Positions 9,483 to 18,017 of a DNA stretch of 64,000 nt are shown here, piece after piece. The notes beneath the pieces were generated by a model. It had not been told where the DNA came from. It did not search any database and was given only the letters and a program-made list of their open reading frames with translations. Each line of letters begins with the position of its first letter. Positions within the stretch are counted from its first letter, which is position 1. Source of the stretch: Filomicrobium sp. (lineage in GTDB: Bacteria > Pseudomonadota > Alphaproteobacteria > Rhizobiales > Hyphomicrobiaceae); NCBI GenBank assembly GCA_017792465.1, contig CP051234.1, forward strand, positions 1,800,606 through 1,864,605, given 5' to 3'. Made by a program: the position numbers and the translations under genes.

Positions 9483-9746
9483 GTTACGGCTAGGGGTGTT
9501 TGCCGCCGTCTACACTCGCCGTTGTGCAGGCGCTCCTGGACAAATTGCGCATCAGGAAAAGTTATTGGCCAGCTCTGAATGCTATGTGTGGTGATAGAAC
9601 GCGGATGGCCGCATCACTTATCGAAGTGCGAATGTGCTCCAGCGGACAAACCCGACATATACGACTGCCAATGAATTGCCTCACAGCCAGGCTCCGGCGA
9701 GAGTACTAACAGTTTTAGATCGCCGAGCCGGACTTAGCGTGACGCC

Positions 9747-9950
9747 CTAATTGCTGCCATCGCCAGAAGGTGTGCGCACCAAGTCCAGCGGTTGTGAAAG
9801 ACTATCTGCAACGTCTTGACGGCCCGCAACTTTCGCCAACTTTTGGAGTTCCAAAATCATGCCTGCAATATAGTTTTCATATTCTTTAACAGTAATTTCG
9901 GTGGTCTCTTTGTCTCCGGATCCGGACTGCGATTCTCCGCTTTGAACCAC
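9747..9950 (-). CDS. Small acidic protein of unknown function
   Basis: This 67-residue frame is my weakest gene call but has two points in favour. A GTG start lies about ten bases after an AAGGTGAGG ribosome-binding sequence, and the translation has balanced composition with a probable amphipathic helix (ITVKEYENYIAGMILELQKL), unlike the arginine- and proline-rich shadow frames of this GC-rich genome. There is no cysteine, signal peptide or membrane segment. It lies alone between dprA and topA on the opposite strand. I do not recognise a family. Confidence 0.45.
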   Translation of the reverse strand: MVQSGESQSGSGDKETTEITVKEYENYIAGMILELQKLAKVAGRQDVADSLSQPLDLVRTPSGDGSN

Positions 9951-10129
9951 GGCTGCAACACCTCACCTTATGAGCAGTAATAATTTTTTTAGAACGTACA
10001 GCAATCAATCTAAGATGGCAATGTCATTTCTTGCCACTTTTTGGTGTGGCGCCAATCGGGTTTGACAGCGCCACTTCGATCCACCATCTTCCCGCGCAAA
10101 GTCTTGCTCCCCGAGGGGCACATCGGTAA

Positions 10130-10174
10130 CGGGTGGACGAGCGCTCCCAACTTGATTGCGGGTCGACGAGCGCT
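10130..10174. repeat. Short direct repeat upstream of topA
   Basis: A 16-base sequence beginning CGGGT and ending GACGAGCGCT occurs at 10130-10145 and again, with one mismatch, at 10159-10174. The second copy ends 65 bases before the topA start. The surrounding 9951-10239 stretch contains no convincing gene. A protein-binding site or a chance duplication are both possible. Confidence 0.35.
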
Positions 10175-10239
10175 GAACTTCTTCAAAAAATAAGGTCTGG
10201 GCAGCCCGCAACTGGCTGGCCCAATGGCGAAAGTCGCAC

Positions 10240-12978
10240 ATGAATGTCGTCATCGTTGAGTCTGCCGCGAAAGCGAAGACCATCAATAAATACCTAGGTT
10301 CCAGCTACAAGGTCATTGCCTCTTTCGGCCATGTCCGCGACCTCCCTTCGAAGGACGGATCGGTCAAGCCGGACGAAGATTTCGCAATGGCCTGGGATGT
10401 GGCCGATTCGAAATCGCAGAAGGTCCTGAAAGAGATCACCGACGCTGTGAAGGGCGCCGACAAGCTCATTCTGGCAACTGACCCTGATCGCGAAGGGGAA
10501 GCAATTTCGTGGCATATCCTGCAGGTTCTGGAGAAGCGCCGGGCCATCAAGAAGGGTGTGCCGGTTGAGCGGGTCGCCTTCAACGCGGTGACCAAGCAAG
10601 CCATCATGACCGCGCTTGCCAACCCGCGTCAGATCGATGAGCCGCTGGTCTCAGCCTATCTCGCCAGACGCGCTCTTGATTATCTCGTCGGCTTCACACT
10701 GAGCCCCGTGTTGTGGCGCAAACTTCCTGGCGCGCGTTCGGCGGGTCGCGTGCAGTCGGTGGCGCTGCGGCTCGTTTGCGATCGTGAAGCCGAGATCGAA
10801 GCCTTCAAGACCGACGAATACTGGTCCATCGAAGCGTTGCTTCAAACCGAGGACAAAGCCGATGTCCGCGCCCGCCTGACAGGTATCGAAGGGACGACGC
10901 TCAAGAAGCTCGACATCAAGGACGAAGCGCAGGCGAGCGCCATCAAGGCGGCGATCGAAAAAGGCAAGTTCACCGTCACGAGCGTTGAGAAGAAGGCGGT
11001 GAAGCGCAACCCGTATGCGCCGTTCTCGACCTCGACGTTGCAGATGGACGCTTCGCGCAAGCTGGGCTTCTCGGCCAAGCAGACGATGCAGATCGCCCAG
11101 CGCCTTTATGAAGGTGTCGATGTCGGCGAAGGGGCGCCTGTCGGTCTCATTACCTATATGCGTACCGACGGTGTGCAGATTGTGCCGGAAGCGATATCGG
11201 CGATCCGCAGCGAAGTGGCTTCCGATTTCGGCAAGCGCTACGTCGCACCGTTCATCCGCGAATATAAAACCAAAGCCAAGAACGCCCAGGAAGCGCACGA
11301 AGCGATCCGGCCAACGGATGCTGCGCGCAAGCCTTCGTCGGTTGCCAAGTATCTCGATAAGGATCAGGCGCGGCTTTATGATTTGATCTGGAAGCGTGCG
11401 GTCGCCAGCCAAATGGCTTCGGCCGAATTGGAACAGACGACGGCACACATCAAGATCGCCGGGCGCGACGGCAAGAGCTACGACCTGCGCGCGACGGGAT
11501 CGGTTGTTGTCTTCGATGGCTTCCTGAAGCTTTACGAAGAAGGCCGCGACGAGCGCCTCAAAGCCGCCAAGGGAAAAGACGACCCGGGCGAAGATGAAGA
11601 AAGCTCAAACCTTCTGCCGCCGCTTGCGGAAGGCCAGACACTGAACGACCGCGAAATCGAAGCCAACCAGCACTTCACCCAGCCGCCACCGCGCTTCACC
11701 GAAGCGACACTCGTCAAGCGGATGGAAGAGCTTGGCATCGGCCGACCGTCGACCTATGCGGCGACGCTGGCGACCTTGCAGGACCGCGACTATGTCGAGA
11801 TCGACAAGAAGCGGCTTATCCCTCAGGACAAAGGGCGGCTCGTCACGTCGTTCCTGGAAGCCTTCTTCAAGCGCTATGTCGAATATGATTTTACCGCCGA
11901 TCTGGAAGAGCGGCTCGATCTCATTTCCGATAACAAGCTCGAATGGAAGGACGTCTTGCGCGACTTCTGGAAGGACTTCACCAAGGCCGTCGAGGAAATC
12001 AAAGAGCTGCGCGTTTCGGAAGTTCTCGACGCGCTCAACGAACTGCTTGGCCCGCACGTTTTTCCGGCCAAGGAAGACGGCTCCGATCCGCGCGCCTGCC
12101 CGGCGTGTTCGGAAGGCCAGCTGAGCCTCAAGATCTCCGGCAAGTTCGGCGCCTTCATCGGCTGCAGCCGCTACCCCGACTGCCGCTATACGCGTCAGCT
12201 GTCGCAATCGGCCGACGATGACACCTCGGCGCTTGACGGCAAGGAACTGGGCTTTGATCCCGATAGCGGGTTGCCGGTGAAGCTTCACGTTGGCCGCTTC
12301 GGTCCCTATCTGCAGCTTGGCACGCCGGACGATTACGAAAAAGGCGAGAAGCCGAAGCGTTCTTCGATCCCGAAAGGCATCGATGCCGGTGACGTCGATC
12401 TCGAACAGGCGCTGGCGCTTCTGTCGCTACCGCGCGATGTCGGACTACATCCAGAGACCGGAAAGCCGATCGTGGCCGGGCTTGGACGCTACGGGCCGTT
12501 CGTTCTGCACGACGGGATGTACGCCAATCTGGAATCGATGGAAGAGGTGTTTTCCGTCGGCCTCAACCGCGCTGTCGCGGTGCTGGCGGAAAAAGCCAAG
12601 GGCGGCAAGGGCCGCTTCCAGCGCCAGAAGGCTGCCGTACTTAAAGATCTCGGCGAGCATCCCAGCGAAGGCGGTAGTGTGCAGGTTCTCGAAGGCCGCT
12701 ATGGCCCTTATGTGAGCCACAACAAGATCAACGCGACTTTGCCGAAGGGCCAGGAGCCTGAGAAGGTGACGATGGAGCAAGCCGTCGATCTCCTCGCTGA
12801 AAAGGCCAAGAAGAAACCGGCCAAGAAGGCGGCGAAGAAGCCCGCCAAGAAAGCCGCCGCAAAGAAGGCGCCTGCCAAGAAACCGGCTGCCAAGAAGGCC
12901 GCCGCCAAAAAGCCGGCCGCCAAGAAATCGGCAGCCAAACCGAAGTCGAAGGCCAAAGAAAAGGCCGAAGACGAATAG
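10240..12978 (+). CDS. topA: DNA topoisomerase I (omega protein)
   Basis: This 912-residue type IA topoisomerase relaxes negative supercoils by a transient 5'-phosphotyrosine link. The N-terminal Toprim domain (residues 1-115) contains VVIVESAAKAKTINKYLG and the metal-binding ATDPDREGEAISWH. The catalytic tyrosine is Tyr306 in GLITYMRTDG, and the HEAIRPTD and GRPSTYAATL motifs follow. One C4 zinc finger remains (CPAC near residue 625, then a CSRYPDC segment), followed by two copies of a C-terminal repeat around GRYGPFV and GRYGPYV. The final 50 residues are a lysine-alanine tail of KKPAAKK type, probably for non-specific DNA binding. rnr follows after 33 bases and is likely co-transcribed. 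Confidence 0.97.
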   Translation: MNVVIVESAAKAKTINKYLGSSYKVIASFGHVRDLPSKDGSVKPDEDFAMAWDVADSKSQKVLKEITDAVKGADKLILATDPDREGEAISWHILQVLEKRRAIKKGVPVERVAFNAVTKQAIMTALANPRQIDEPLVSAYLARRALDYLVGFTLSPVLWRKLPGARSAGRVQSVALRLVCDREAEIEAFKTDEYWSIEALLQTEDKADVRARLTGIEGTTLKKLDIKDEAQASAIKAAIEKGKFTVTSVEKKAVKRNPYAPFSTSTLQMDASRKLGFSAKQTMQIAQRLYEGVDVGEGAPVGLITYMRTDGVQIVPEAISAIRSEVASDFGKRYVAPFIREYKTKAKNAQEAHEAIRPTDAARKPSSVAKYLDKDQARLYDLIWKRAVASQMASAELEQTTAHIKIAGRDGKSYDLRATGSVVVFDGFLKLYEEGRDERLKAAKGKDDPGEDEESSNLLPPLAEGQTLNDREIEANQHFTQPPPRFTEATLVKRMEELGIGRPSTYAATLATLQDRDYVEIDKKRLIPQDKGRLVTSFLEAFFKRYVEYDFTADLEERLDLISDNKLEWKDVLRDFWKDFTKAVEEIKELRVSEVLDALNELLGPHVFPAKEDGSDPRACPACSEGQLSLKISGKFGAFIGCSRYPDCRYTRQLSQSADDDTSALDGKELGFDPDSGLPVKLHVGRFGPYLQLGTPDDYEKGEKPKRSSIPKGIDAGDVDLEQALALLSLPRDVGLHPETGKPIVAGLGRYGPFVLHDGMYANLESMEEVFSVGLNRAVAVLAEKAKGGKGRFQRQKAAVLKDLGEHPSEGGSVQVLEGRYGPYVSHNKINATLPKGQEPEKVTMEQAVDLLAEKAKKKPAKKAAKKPAKKAAAKKAPAKKPAAKKAAAKKPAAKKSAAKPKSKAKEKAEDE

Positions 12979-13011
12979 GCCTCCTTGAGAGCAGCCAGAA
13001 GGTCGCTTGCC

Positions 13012-15393
13012 GTGGCGCGCAAAGCCAAATCAAAATCGAAGTCCGGCGGCCGCAAACATCGCACGGCGGCGGGCGAAGCGTCTGACTTCGACAGCGGCGC
13101 GCGCGACGAAGACGGCATGCCGTCGCGCGATGACATTTTGAAGTTCATCGCGACGGCTGGCTCAAAAGTCGGCAAGCGGGATATCGCGAAGGCCTTTGGC
13201 ATCAAGGGCCAGGGCCGCATTTTGCTGAAGCAGCTGTTGCGGGAGATGGCCGACGAAGGACTGCTTGCTGGAAACCGCCGCGAGATGCGCGAAAAGGGCG
13301 GCCTGCCGCCAGTGGGCGTGCTCGAAGTCACCGGCCAGGACGACAGCGGCGATCTTGTCGCGCAGCCGACGGTGTGGAACGACGAAGACGGTCCGCGGCC
13401 GGGCGTTCTTATCCTGACGCATCTTCCCGAAGCACAGCGGACCGCCACGACGCTCGCCATCGGCGACCGGGTCTTGTGCCACATCAACAAGCTCGACGAC
13501 GCCGATGTCGAAGGCTTCCGTTTCGAAGCGGTGCCGATCCGCAAGCTGCCGCGCGAAAAGCGACGGCTGCTTGGGATCTTCCGCTCAAGCGCGCGCGGCG
13601 GTGGCGGTACGATCGAACCTGTCGACCGCAAATCGCTGCGCTCTTGGTCGGTGCAAAAGAGCGATGCCAAGGATGCCGAAGACGGCGATCTGGTTCGCTT
13701 CGATTTGATCCGACGCGGGCGCTTCGCCAATCCGCAAGCGCAGATCCTCGAAACGCTGGGCAACCCGGACGATCAGCGCCAGATCAGCCTGATCGCGGTC
13801 CATTCGCACGGCATTCCCGACGACTTTCCCGCCAGCGTTCTGACGGAAGCCGAGGGGCTGTCCGAGCCGACACCGCAAGGGCGCACGGATCTCACCGACA
13901 TTCCGCTCATCACGATCGACCCGCCGGATGCGCGCGATCACGACGACGCCGTTTTTGCCGAGCCCGACGCCGACGAAAACAACAAGGACGGCTTCGTCAT
14001 CTATGTGGCGATTGCGGATGTCTCCTATTACGTGCGGCCTAGCTCACGGCTTGATAGGGAAGCGCGGCGGCGCGGCAACTCGGTCTATTTCCCCGATCGC
14101 GTCGTGCCGATGCTGCCCGAAAAGATCTCCAACGATTTGTGCTCGCTGCGCGAAGGGGAACTTCGCGCGTGTCTTGCGGTGCGCATGGTGTTTGATAAGC
14201 GCGGCGAGAAACGCAAGCATACGTTCATGCGCGGCTTGATGCGCTCGCAAGCCAAGCTGTCCTATCAGGAAGCGCAGGCGGCCATTGACGGCGAGCCGTC
14301 TGAGAAGGCGGCGCCGATCCTCGATAGCGTACTGAAACCGCTGTGGGCGGCTTACGCGAAACTGTCAGAGGCGCGCGACCGGCGCGGGCCGCTCGATCTC
14401 GATCTGCCTGAGCGCAAGATCGTCCTCAACGACGCCGGCAAGGTTGCCGACGTGATTGTGCCGCAACGGCTGACCGCGCACAGGCTCATCGAAGAATTCA
14501 TGATCCAGGCGAACGTCGCGGCCGCCGAGGCGCTGGAAGCGAAGTCGTCGCCTGTCGTCTATCGCGTGCACGAGCCGCCTTCGAAAGAAAAGCTGAAGGC
14601 ACTGCGGGAATTTCTGGAGTCGCTCGATCTCAAGCTACCGCCATCGAACCAGCTGCGGCCGGACGCGTTCAACGGCATCCTGGCCAAAGCGAAAGAGCTG
14701 CCGGTTCCCGATCTCATCAACGAGGTCGTGCTGCGGTCGCAGTCGCAGGCGGTTTATTCGCCAGAGAATGCTGGGCACTTCGGCCTCAATCTGCGTCGCT
14801 ACGCGCATTTCACCTCGCCCATTCGCCGCTATGCCGACCTGCTCGTCCACCGCTCTTTGATTAGCGCCTATAAGCTTGGCGATGACGGGCTGCCTGCCGA
14901 CGAGATCCCGCATCTGACATCGATCTCGGAACAGATCTCGGAAGCCGAGCGGCGGGCGATGTCAGCCGAGCGCGAAACCATCGACCGGCTCATTGCCGCG
15001 CACCTGGCGGAGAAAGTCGGCGCGAAGTTTTCCGCGCGCATTTCCGGGGCGACGCGCTCGGGGCTTTTTGTGCGGCTCAGCGAAACAGGCGCCGATGGGT
15101 TTATTCCGGCCGCGACGATGGATGGGGATTTCTATCATTACGTCGAGGAGGCGCATGCGATGATCGGGCAGCGCTCCGGGCTTGCCTATAGTCTCGGCGA
15201 TACCGTCGACGTGCGGCTTGTCGAAGCTATTCCGGCCGCCGGCGCGTTGCGTTTCGAGATGCTGAGCGAGCCGACGAAGTTAACCGGGCGACGGCCGCCC
15301 AAGGGGATGAAGACGCTGCGCAGTCGCGGTCGTGGCGGGCGCCCTGGTGGCGGATCCCGTCCATCGCGCGGCGGCGGGCGGCGGCGAAAATAA
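13012..15393 (+). CDS. rnr: Ribonuclease R
   Basis: RNase R is a processive 3'-5' exoribonuclease that degrades structured RNA. The protein of about 793 residues begins with a basic tail and a winged-helix segment, followed by cold-shock domains and the RNB catalytic domain, in which ITIDPPDARDHDDAV holds the metal-binding aspartates. An HFTSPIRRYADLLVHR segment follows, and an S1 RNA-binding domain lies near the C-terminus (KFSARISGATRSGLFVRL). The end is a glycine-arginine-rich tail. The frame opens at TTG 12985, but GTG 13012 follows AGAAGG at good spacing and is preferred. It sits directly behind topA, a common order in this group. Confidence 0.95.
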   Translation: MARKAKSKSKSGGRKHRTAAGEASDFDSGARDEDGMPSRDDILKFIATAGSKVGKRDIAKAFGIKGQGRILLKQLLREMADEGLLAGNRREMREKGGLPPVGVLEVTGQDDSGDLVAQPTVWNDEDGPRPGVLILTHLPEAQRTATTLAIGDRVLCHINKLDDADVEGFRFEAVPIRKLPREKRRLLGIFRSSARGGGGTIEPVDRKSLRSWSVQKSDAKDAEDGDLVRFDLIRRGRFANPQAQILETLGNPDDQRQISLIAVHSHGIPDDFPASVLTEAEGLSEPTPQGRTDLTDIPLITIDPPDARDHDDAVFAEPDADENNKDGFVIYVAIADVSYYVRPSSRLDREARRRGNSVYFPDRVVPMLPEKISNDLCSLREGELRACLAVRMVFDKRGEKRKHTFMRGLMRSQAKLSYQEAQAAIDGEPSEKAAPILDSVLKPLWAAYAKLSEARDRRGPLDLDLPERKIVLNDAGKVADVIVPQRLTAHRLIEEFMIQANVAAAEALEAKSSPVVYRVHEPPSKEKLKALREFLESLDLKLPPSNQLRPDAFNGILAKAKELPVPDLINEVVLRSQSQAVYSPENAGHFGLNLRRYAHFTSPIRRYADLLVHRSLISAYKLGDDGLPADEIPHLTSISEQISEAERRAMSAERETIDRLIAAHLAEKVGAKFSARISGATRSGLFVRLSETGADGFIPAATMDGDFYHYVEEAHAMIGQRSGLAYSLGDTVDVRLVEAIPAAGALRFEMLSEPTKLTGRRPPKGMKTLRSRGRGGRPGGGSRPSRGGGRRRK

Positions 15394-15506
15394 CGTGGGC
15401 CACCGCTAAATGGTGTGCAAACATCGGCCTGCCGCTTTTAATCCCGACTCCGCTGCGGTGAAATAGCAGCTTGACGGATCGGGGCTGAGACTGGAACAAA
15501 TGCACT

Positions 15507-15959
15507 ATGTCAATCGAGATCAACAATACTCACATCAGTACCGGTCCTGGCGACGCGCGCTCCACCAAGGAAGCGATGTTGCGGGGGGCGGCGGAGAAGT
15601 GCCCGGCCTGCGGCGAGGGTGACCTTTACTACGCGTATTTGAAGGTCAACGACGCCTGCCCGAAATGCGGTGAAGAATTGCATCACCAGCGCGCTGACGA
15701 TGCGCCGCCCTATTTCACGATGTTCATCGTTGGGCACATCGTCGTGGCGTTGGTCCTGCTTGTCGAGGAGCTCTACGCGCCAGCGCTTTGGGTTCATGCC
15801 GCGCTCTGGACGCCGGTCGTTCTTGGCTCAAGCCTGCTGCTGCTGCCGCGCATCAAGGGCGCCTTGATCGGTTTGCAGTGGGCGAACCGGATGCACGGCT
15901 TCGGCGGCATCGACGAAGAAGCCCTCGCAGCCGGAGGCACAGTCAGCCAACCCGACTGA
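15507..15959 (+). CDS. DUF983 family membrane protein
   Basis: This 150-residue protein has a zinc-ribbon-like pair of CPACGEG and CPKCGEE motifs 24 residues apart, followed by DDAPPYFTMFIVGHI and two hydrophobic membrane segments (residues about 75-95 and 100-115). That order defines the DUF983 family, whose function is unknown. It lies between rnr and the Nudix gene as in many related genomes. A sequence of 14 bases including CTTGAC lies 32 bases before the start and recurs exactly in the rpmG promoter, so it may have its own promoter. Confidence 0.88.
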   Translation: MSIEINNTHISTGPGDARSTKEAMLRGAAEKCPACGEGDLYYAYLKVNDACPKCGEELHHQRADDAPPYFTMFIVGHIVVALVLLVEELYAPALWVHAALWTPVVLGSSLLLLPRIKGALIGLQWANRMHGFGGIDEEALAAGGTVSQPD

Positions 15960-16049
15960 CGCTTTGCACCGGGTTGGCATGTCCGCGCCCGCTTTTGTTC
16001 TATCTAGCTCCTTGCCTATGGAGGGGCCGCGCGTGCACATTTACCCGAC

Positions 16050-16850
16050 ATGCACGAGCGAGGCAGAGGCGTGACTGGTTCTCCCGAAAATCCCGATAGC
16101 GCGCAGAGCGGCAGCTCGCAGAAGAACGCCGCGCGCACGCAACGGCCGCGTGATGCCGCAACACTCATCATCGTCGATCAATCGGGCCCGCCGCGCATTT
16201 TGATGGGGCGGCGCCGTCCGCAACAGATCTTCCTACCCAACAAGTTTGTGTTTCCAGGCGGCCGGGCCGACAAGGTCGACCGCTCGGTCCCCGCAGCGGA
16301 TGAGCTGCATGACAATGAACTCGCGAAGCTCCTGCTTGATATGAAGGGCAGCCCCAGTGCGGCGCGTGCTCGCGGCTTGGCGCTTGCGGCGCTGCGTGAG
16401 ACTTACGAGGAAGCCGGGCTGCTGATTGGCCGGGAGACGGGAGAGGCGGTGCAAGGGGCGCAAGACAGAAGCCCGTCCAGCAACGACCTTGGCACCTGGG
16501 AGGGCTTTTTCGGTGAGGCCATTTCACCCAGTCTGGCTCCCCTGACTTTCCTGGCGCGGGCGATCACGCCTCCGGGCCGTCCACGCCGCTACGACACGCG
16601 CTTTTTTATTGTGAACGCCACGCATATCGCCAAGACCGTGCAGCCACCGGATGACGAACTGAGGGATCTGGACTGGTTCACGATCGATGAAGCGCGCCGG
16701 CTCGATCTTCCCAACATCACCCGGGCCATCGTCGAAGATCTCAACGAATTCATGAAGTTGGGTTCTGTCGGCAGCAGCACGCCGGACTGGGGTGTGCCGT
16801 TCTATTTTTTCAAGTCCGGATCGTTCGAGCGGGTTCTGCTAAGGCCGTAG
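16050..16850 (+). CDS. Nudix hydrolase
   Basis: This 266-residue Nudix-fold protein hydrolyses, by family, a nucleoside diphosphate linked to another group; the substrate here is not known. The Nudix box is visible around residue 110-130, with GLALAALRETYEEAGLLIG matching the G-x5-E-x7-REUxEExGU pattern closely enough to keep the RE..EE metal ligands. The N-terminal 30 residues are polar and probably disordered. A GTG at 16071 after a GAGGCAGAGGC sequence is an alternative start. The gene precedes rpmG with about 100 bases before the rpmG promoter. Confidence 0.87.
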   Translation: MHERGRGVTGSPENPDSAQSGSSQKNAARTQRPRDAATLIIVDQSGPPRILMGRRRPQQIFLPNKFVFPGGRADKVDRSVPAADELHDNELAKLLLDMKGSPSAARARGLALAALRETYEEAGLLIGRETGEAVQGAQDRSPSSNDLGTWEGFFGEAISPSLAPLTFLARAITPPGRPRRYDTRFFIVNATHIAKTVQPPDDELRDLDWFTIDEARRLDLPNITRAIVEDLNEFMKLGSVGSSTPDWGVPFYFFKSGSFERVLLRP

Positions 16851-16951
16851 GGTCGTGCGCCCTGAGCCCGATCGTTTGCGCGTTTCGCCTATGATTGTGC
16901 GGGCTTTGGGGAGAACGGCAACGAGCTTCAGCAGCCTTCGCGAATAGCAGC

Positions 16952-16979
16952 TTGACAGGCGGCCCGCGAGGCTTATGTT
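16952..16979 (+). promoter_or_regulatory. Sigma-70-type promoter for rpmG
   Basis: A TTGACA hexamer at 16952-16957 is followed after 16 bases by TATGTT at 16974-16979. It is the only strong promoter-like pair before rpmG. The predicted transcript would begin near 16986 and would cross an intrinsic terminator before reaching rpmG. Confidence 0.65.
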
Positions 16980-17015
16980 CCGCAGCTTGAACCCTTACGG
17001 TTGCACGCTGCCCCG

Positions 17016-17039
17016 GCCCGCGCTTTGCGGGCGTTTTTT
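17016..17039 (+). terminator. Intrinsic terminator in the rpmG leader
   Basis: The six-base stem GCCCGC/GCGGGC with a five-base loop is followed by G and six T residues. It lies between the rpmG promoter and the rpmG start, so it would either end a small RNA of about 50 bases or attenuate rpmG. Confidence 0.75.
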
Positions 17040-17087
17040 GGTTGTGCGCCGGCAGCCGATACGACTTCAAATTGCAGGTACACACCC

Positions 17088-17255
17088 ATGGCTAAGCCAG
17101 TCGTCCAGAAGATCAAGCTCTTGTCCACCGCGGGCACCGGTTTCTTCTACGTCACCAAGAAGAACCCACGTAACACCACCGAAAAGATGGTGTTCAAGAA
17201 GTACGACCCGGTCGTGCGCAAGCACGTCGAGTTCAAAGAGCACAAAATCAAGTAA
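17088..17255 (+). CDS. rpmG: 50S ribosomal protein L33
   Basis: This 55-residue protein matches bacterial L33 from the MAKP start to the basic HKIK end, with the conserved [14 protein letters not shown] and FKKYDP segments. It has no cysteine and is therefore the zinc-independent form. The frame is open further upstream to 17001, but ATG 17088 gives the family length. The gene has its own promoter with a terminator in its leader, and a strong terminator 36 bases after the stop, so it is a single-gene unit. Confidence 0.97.
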   Translation: MAKPVVQKIKLLSTAGTGFFYVTKKNPRNTTEKMVFKKYDPVVRKHVEFKEHKIK

Positions 17256-17290
17256 TTCCGTCGGGCCTACGGCTCGGACCCATACTTGTG

Positions 17291-17321
17291 CCGGGGTGAA
17301 GCTGACTTCGCCCCGGTTTTT
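17291..17321 (+). terminator. Intrinsic terminator after rpmG
   Basis: An 11-base stem (CCGGGGTGAAG pairing with CTTCGCCCCGG, one G-U pair) closes a four-base loop and is followed by five T residues. It stands 36 bases after the rpmG stop codon. Confidence 0.9.
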
Positions 17322-18017
17322 GTCGTCTGCAATTGCTCGCGACAGAAGACTAGGAACCTGACAGCTCGGCTCGCTTTGACACTCACAACCTCGATCTATG
17401 CCAGATCGCATTTGGTGTGAGATTGCTTGTGAGAGATGGCTGGGGGGTTGCACGATAAGGTGGGATGAGCCAGGGTTCGCATAGTCCCAGTCGCGGGGTC
17501 ATTCCGGGATTTCCGCGAACCCTGGCCGGATCGTCCAAACGGATGGTCAAAGAGGGCATCAACCATTCCGCTTGGCGTGAACGACGAATGCAGCCAATGA
17601 GGAGGCCACTCCGACCGCTGCGCCGTTCACTGGTCCCTCGCAATGGCAGGTGATGCGGCGGCCCTGACACCACGAGAGCTTTGAGCACTTTGATCCGCGA
17701 TCAGATAAATGGCCTGTTGAGGCTACAAAACGCGGTCAGTGCAAACTCAAAACATCCAAACTGGACGCTCCCTCCTCCAGACTAAGAAGTATCATTGCGC
17801 CTAAATTGGTGCAAGTTGTGCTTGACTGTAAGTATTCAGCCACTCTTTTGATTCTTAATTTTGGAAGCGGGCCAAGGTATGGCGCAGAGTTTGTTGCACA
17901 GTGGGCGCGCTTTTGCCGAGACTGGCAGGGACGATCAATGATTGACGGCGGCAAGTGTCTATGTCCGCCGGGCGCCTGAGCACCGCGGACTAACGCTCTG
18001 ATTTATCTATTAATTAT
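17322..18017. other. Gene-poor stretch between rpmG and pleD
   Basis: About 700 bases without a gene I can support. Short frames here are arginine- and proline-rich and have no ribosome-binding site. The stretch holds one inverted repeat (17470-17525) and otherwise nothing I recognise. Confidence 0.6.
17470..17525. repeat. REP-like inverted repeat
   Basis: Perfect 11-base arms, CCAGGGTTCGC at 17470-17480 and its complement at 17515-17525, enclose 34 bases containing GGTCATTCCGGGAT. Sequences of the GTCATTCCGGG type are typical of intergenic palindromic repeats in Hyphomicrobiales. I see no second copy in the window. Confidence 0.5.

Noticed and set aside
9500-9709. 69-codon frame after dprA
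   Set aside because: No ribosome-binding site or family, and rare-residue composition.
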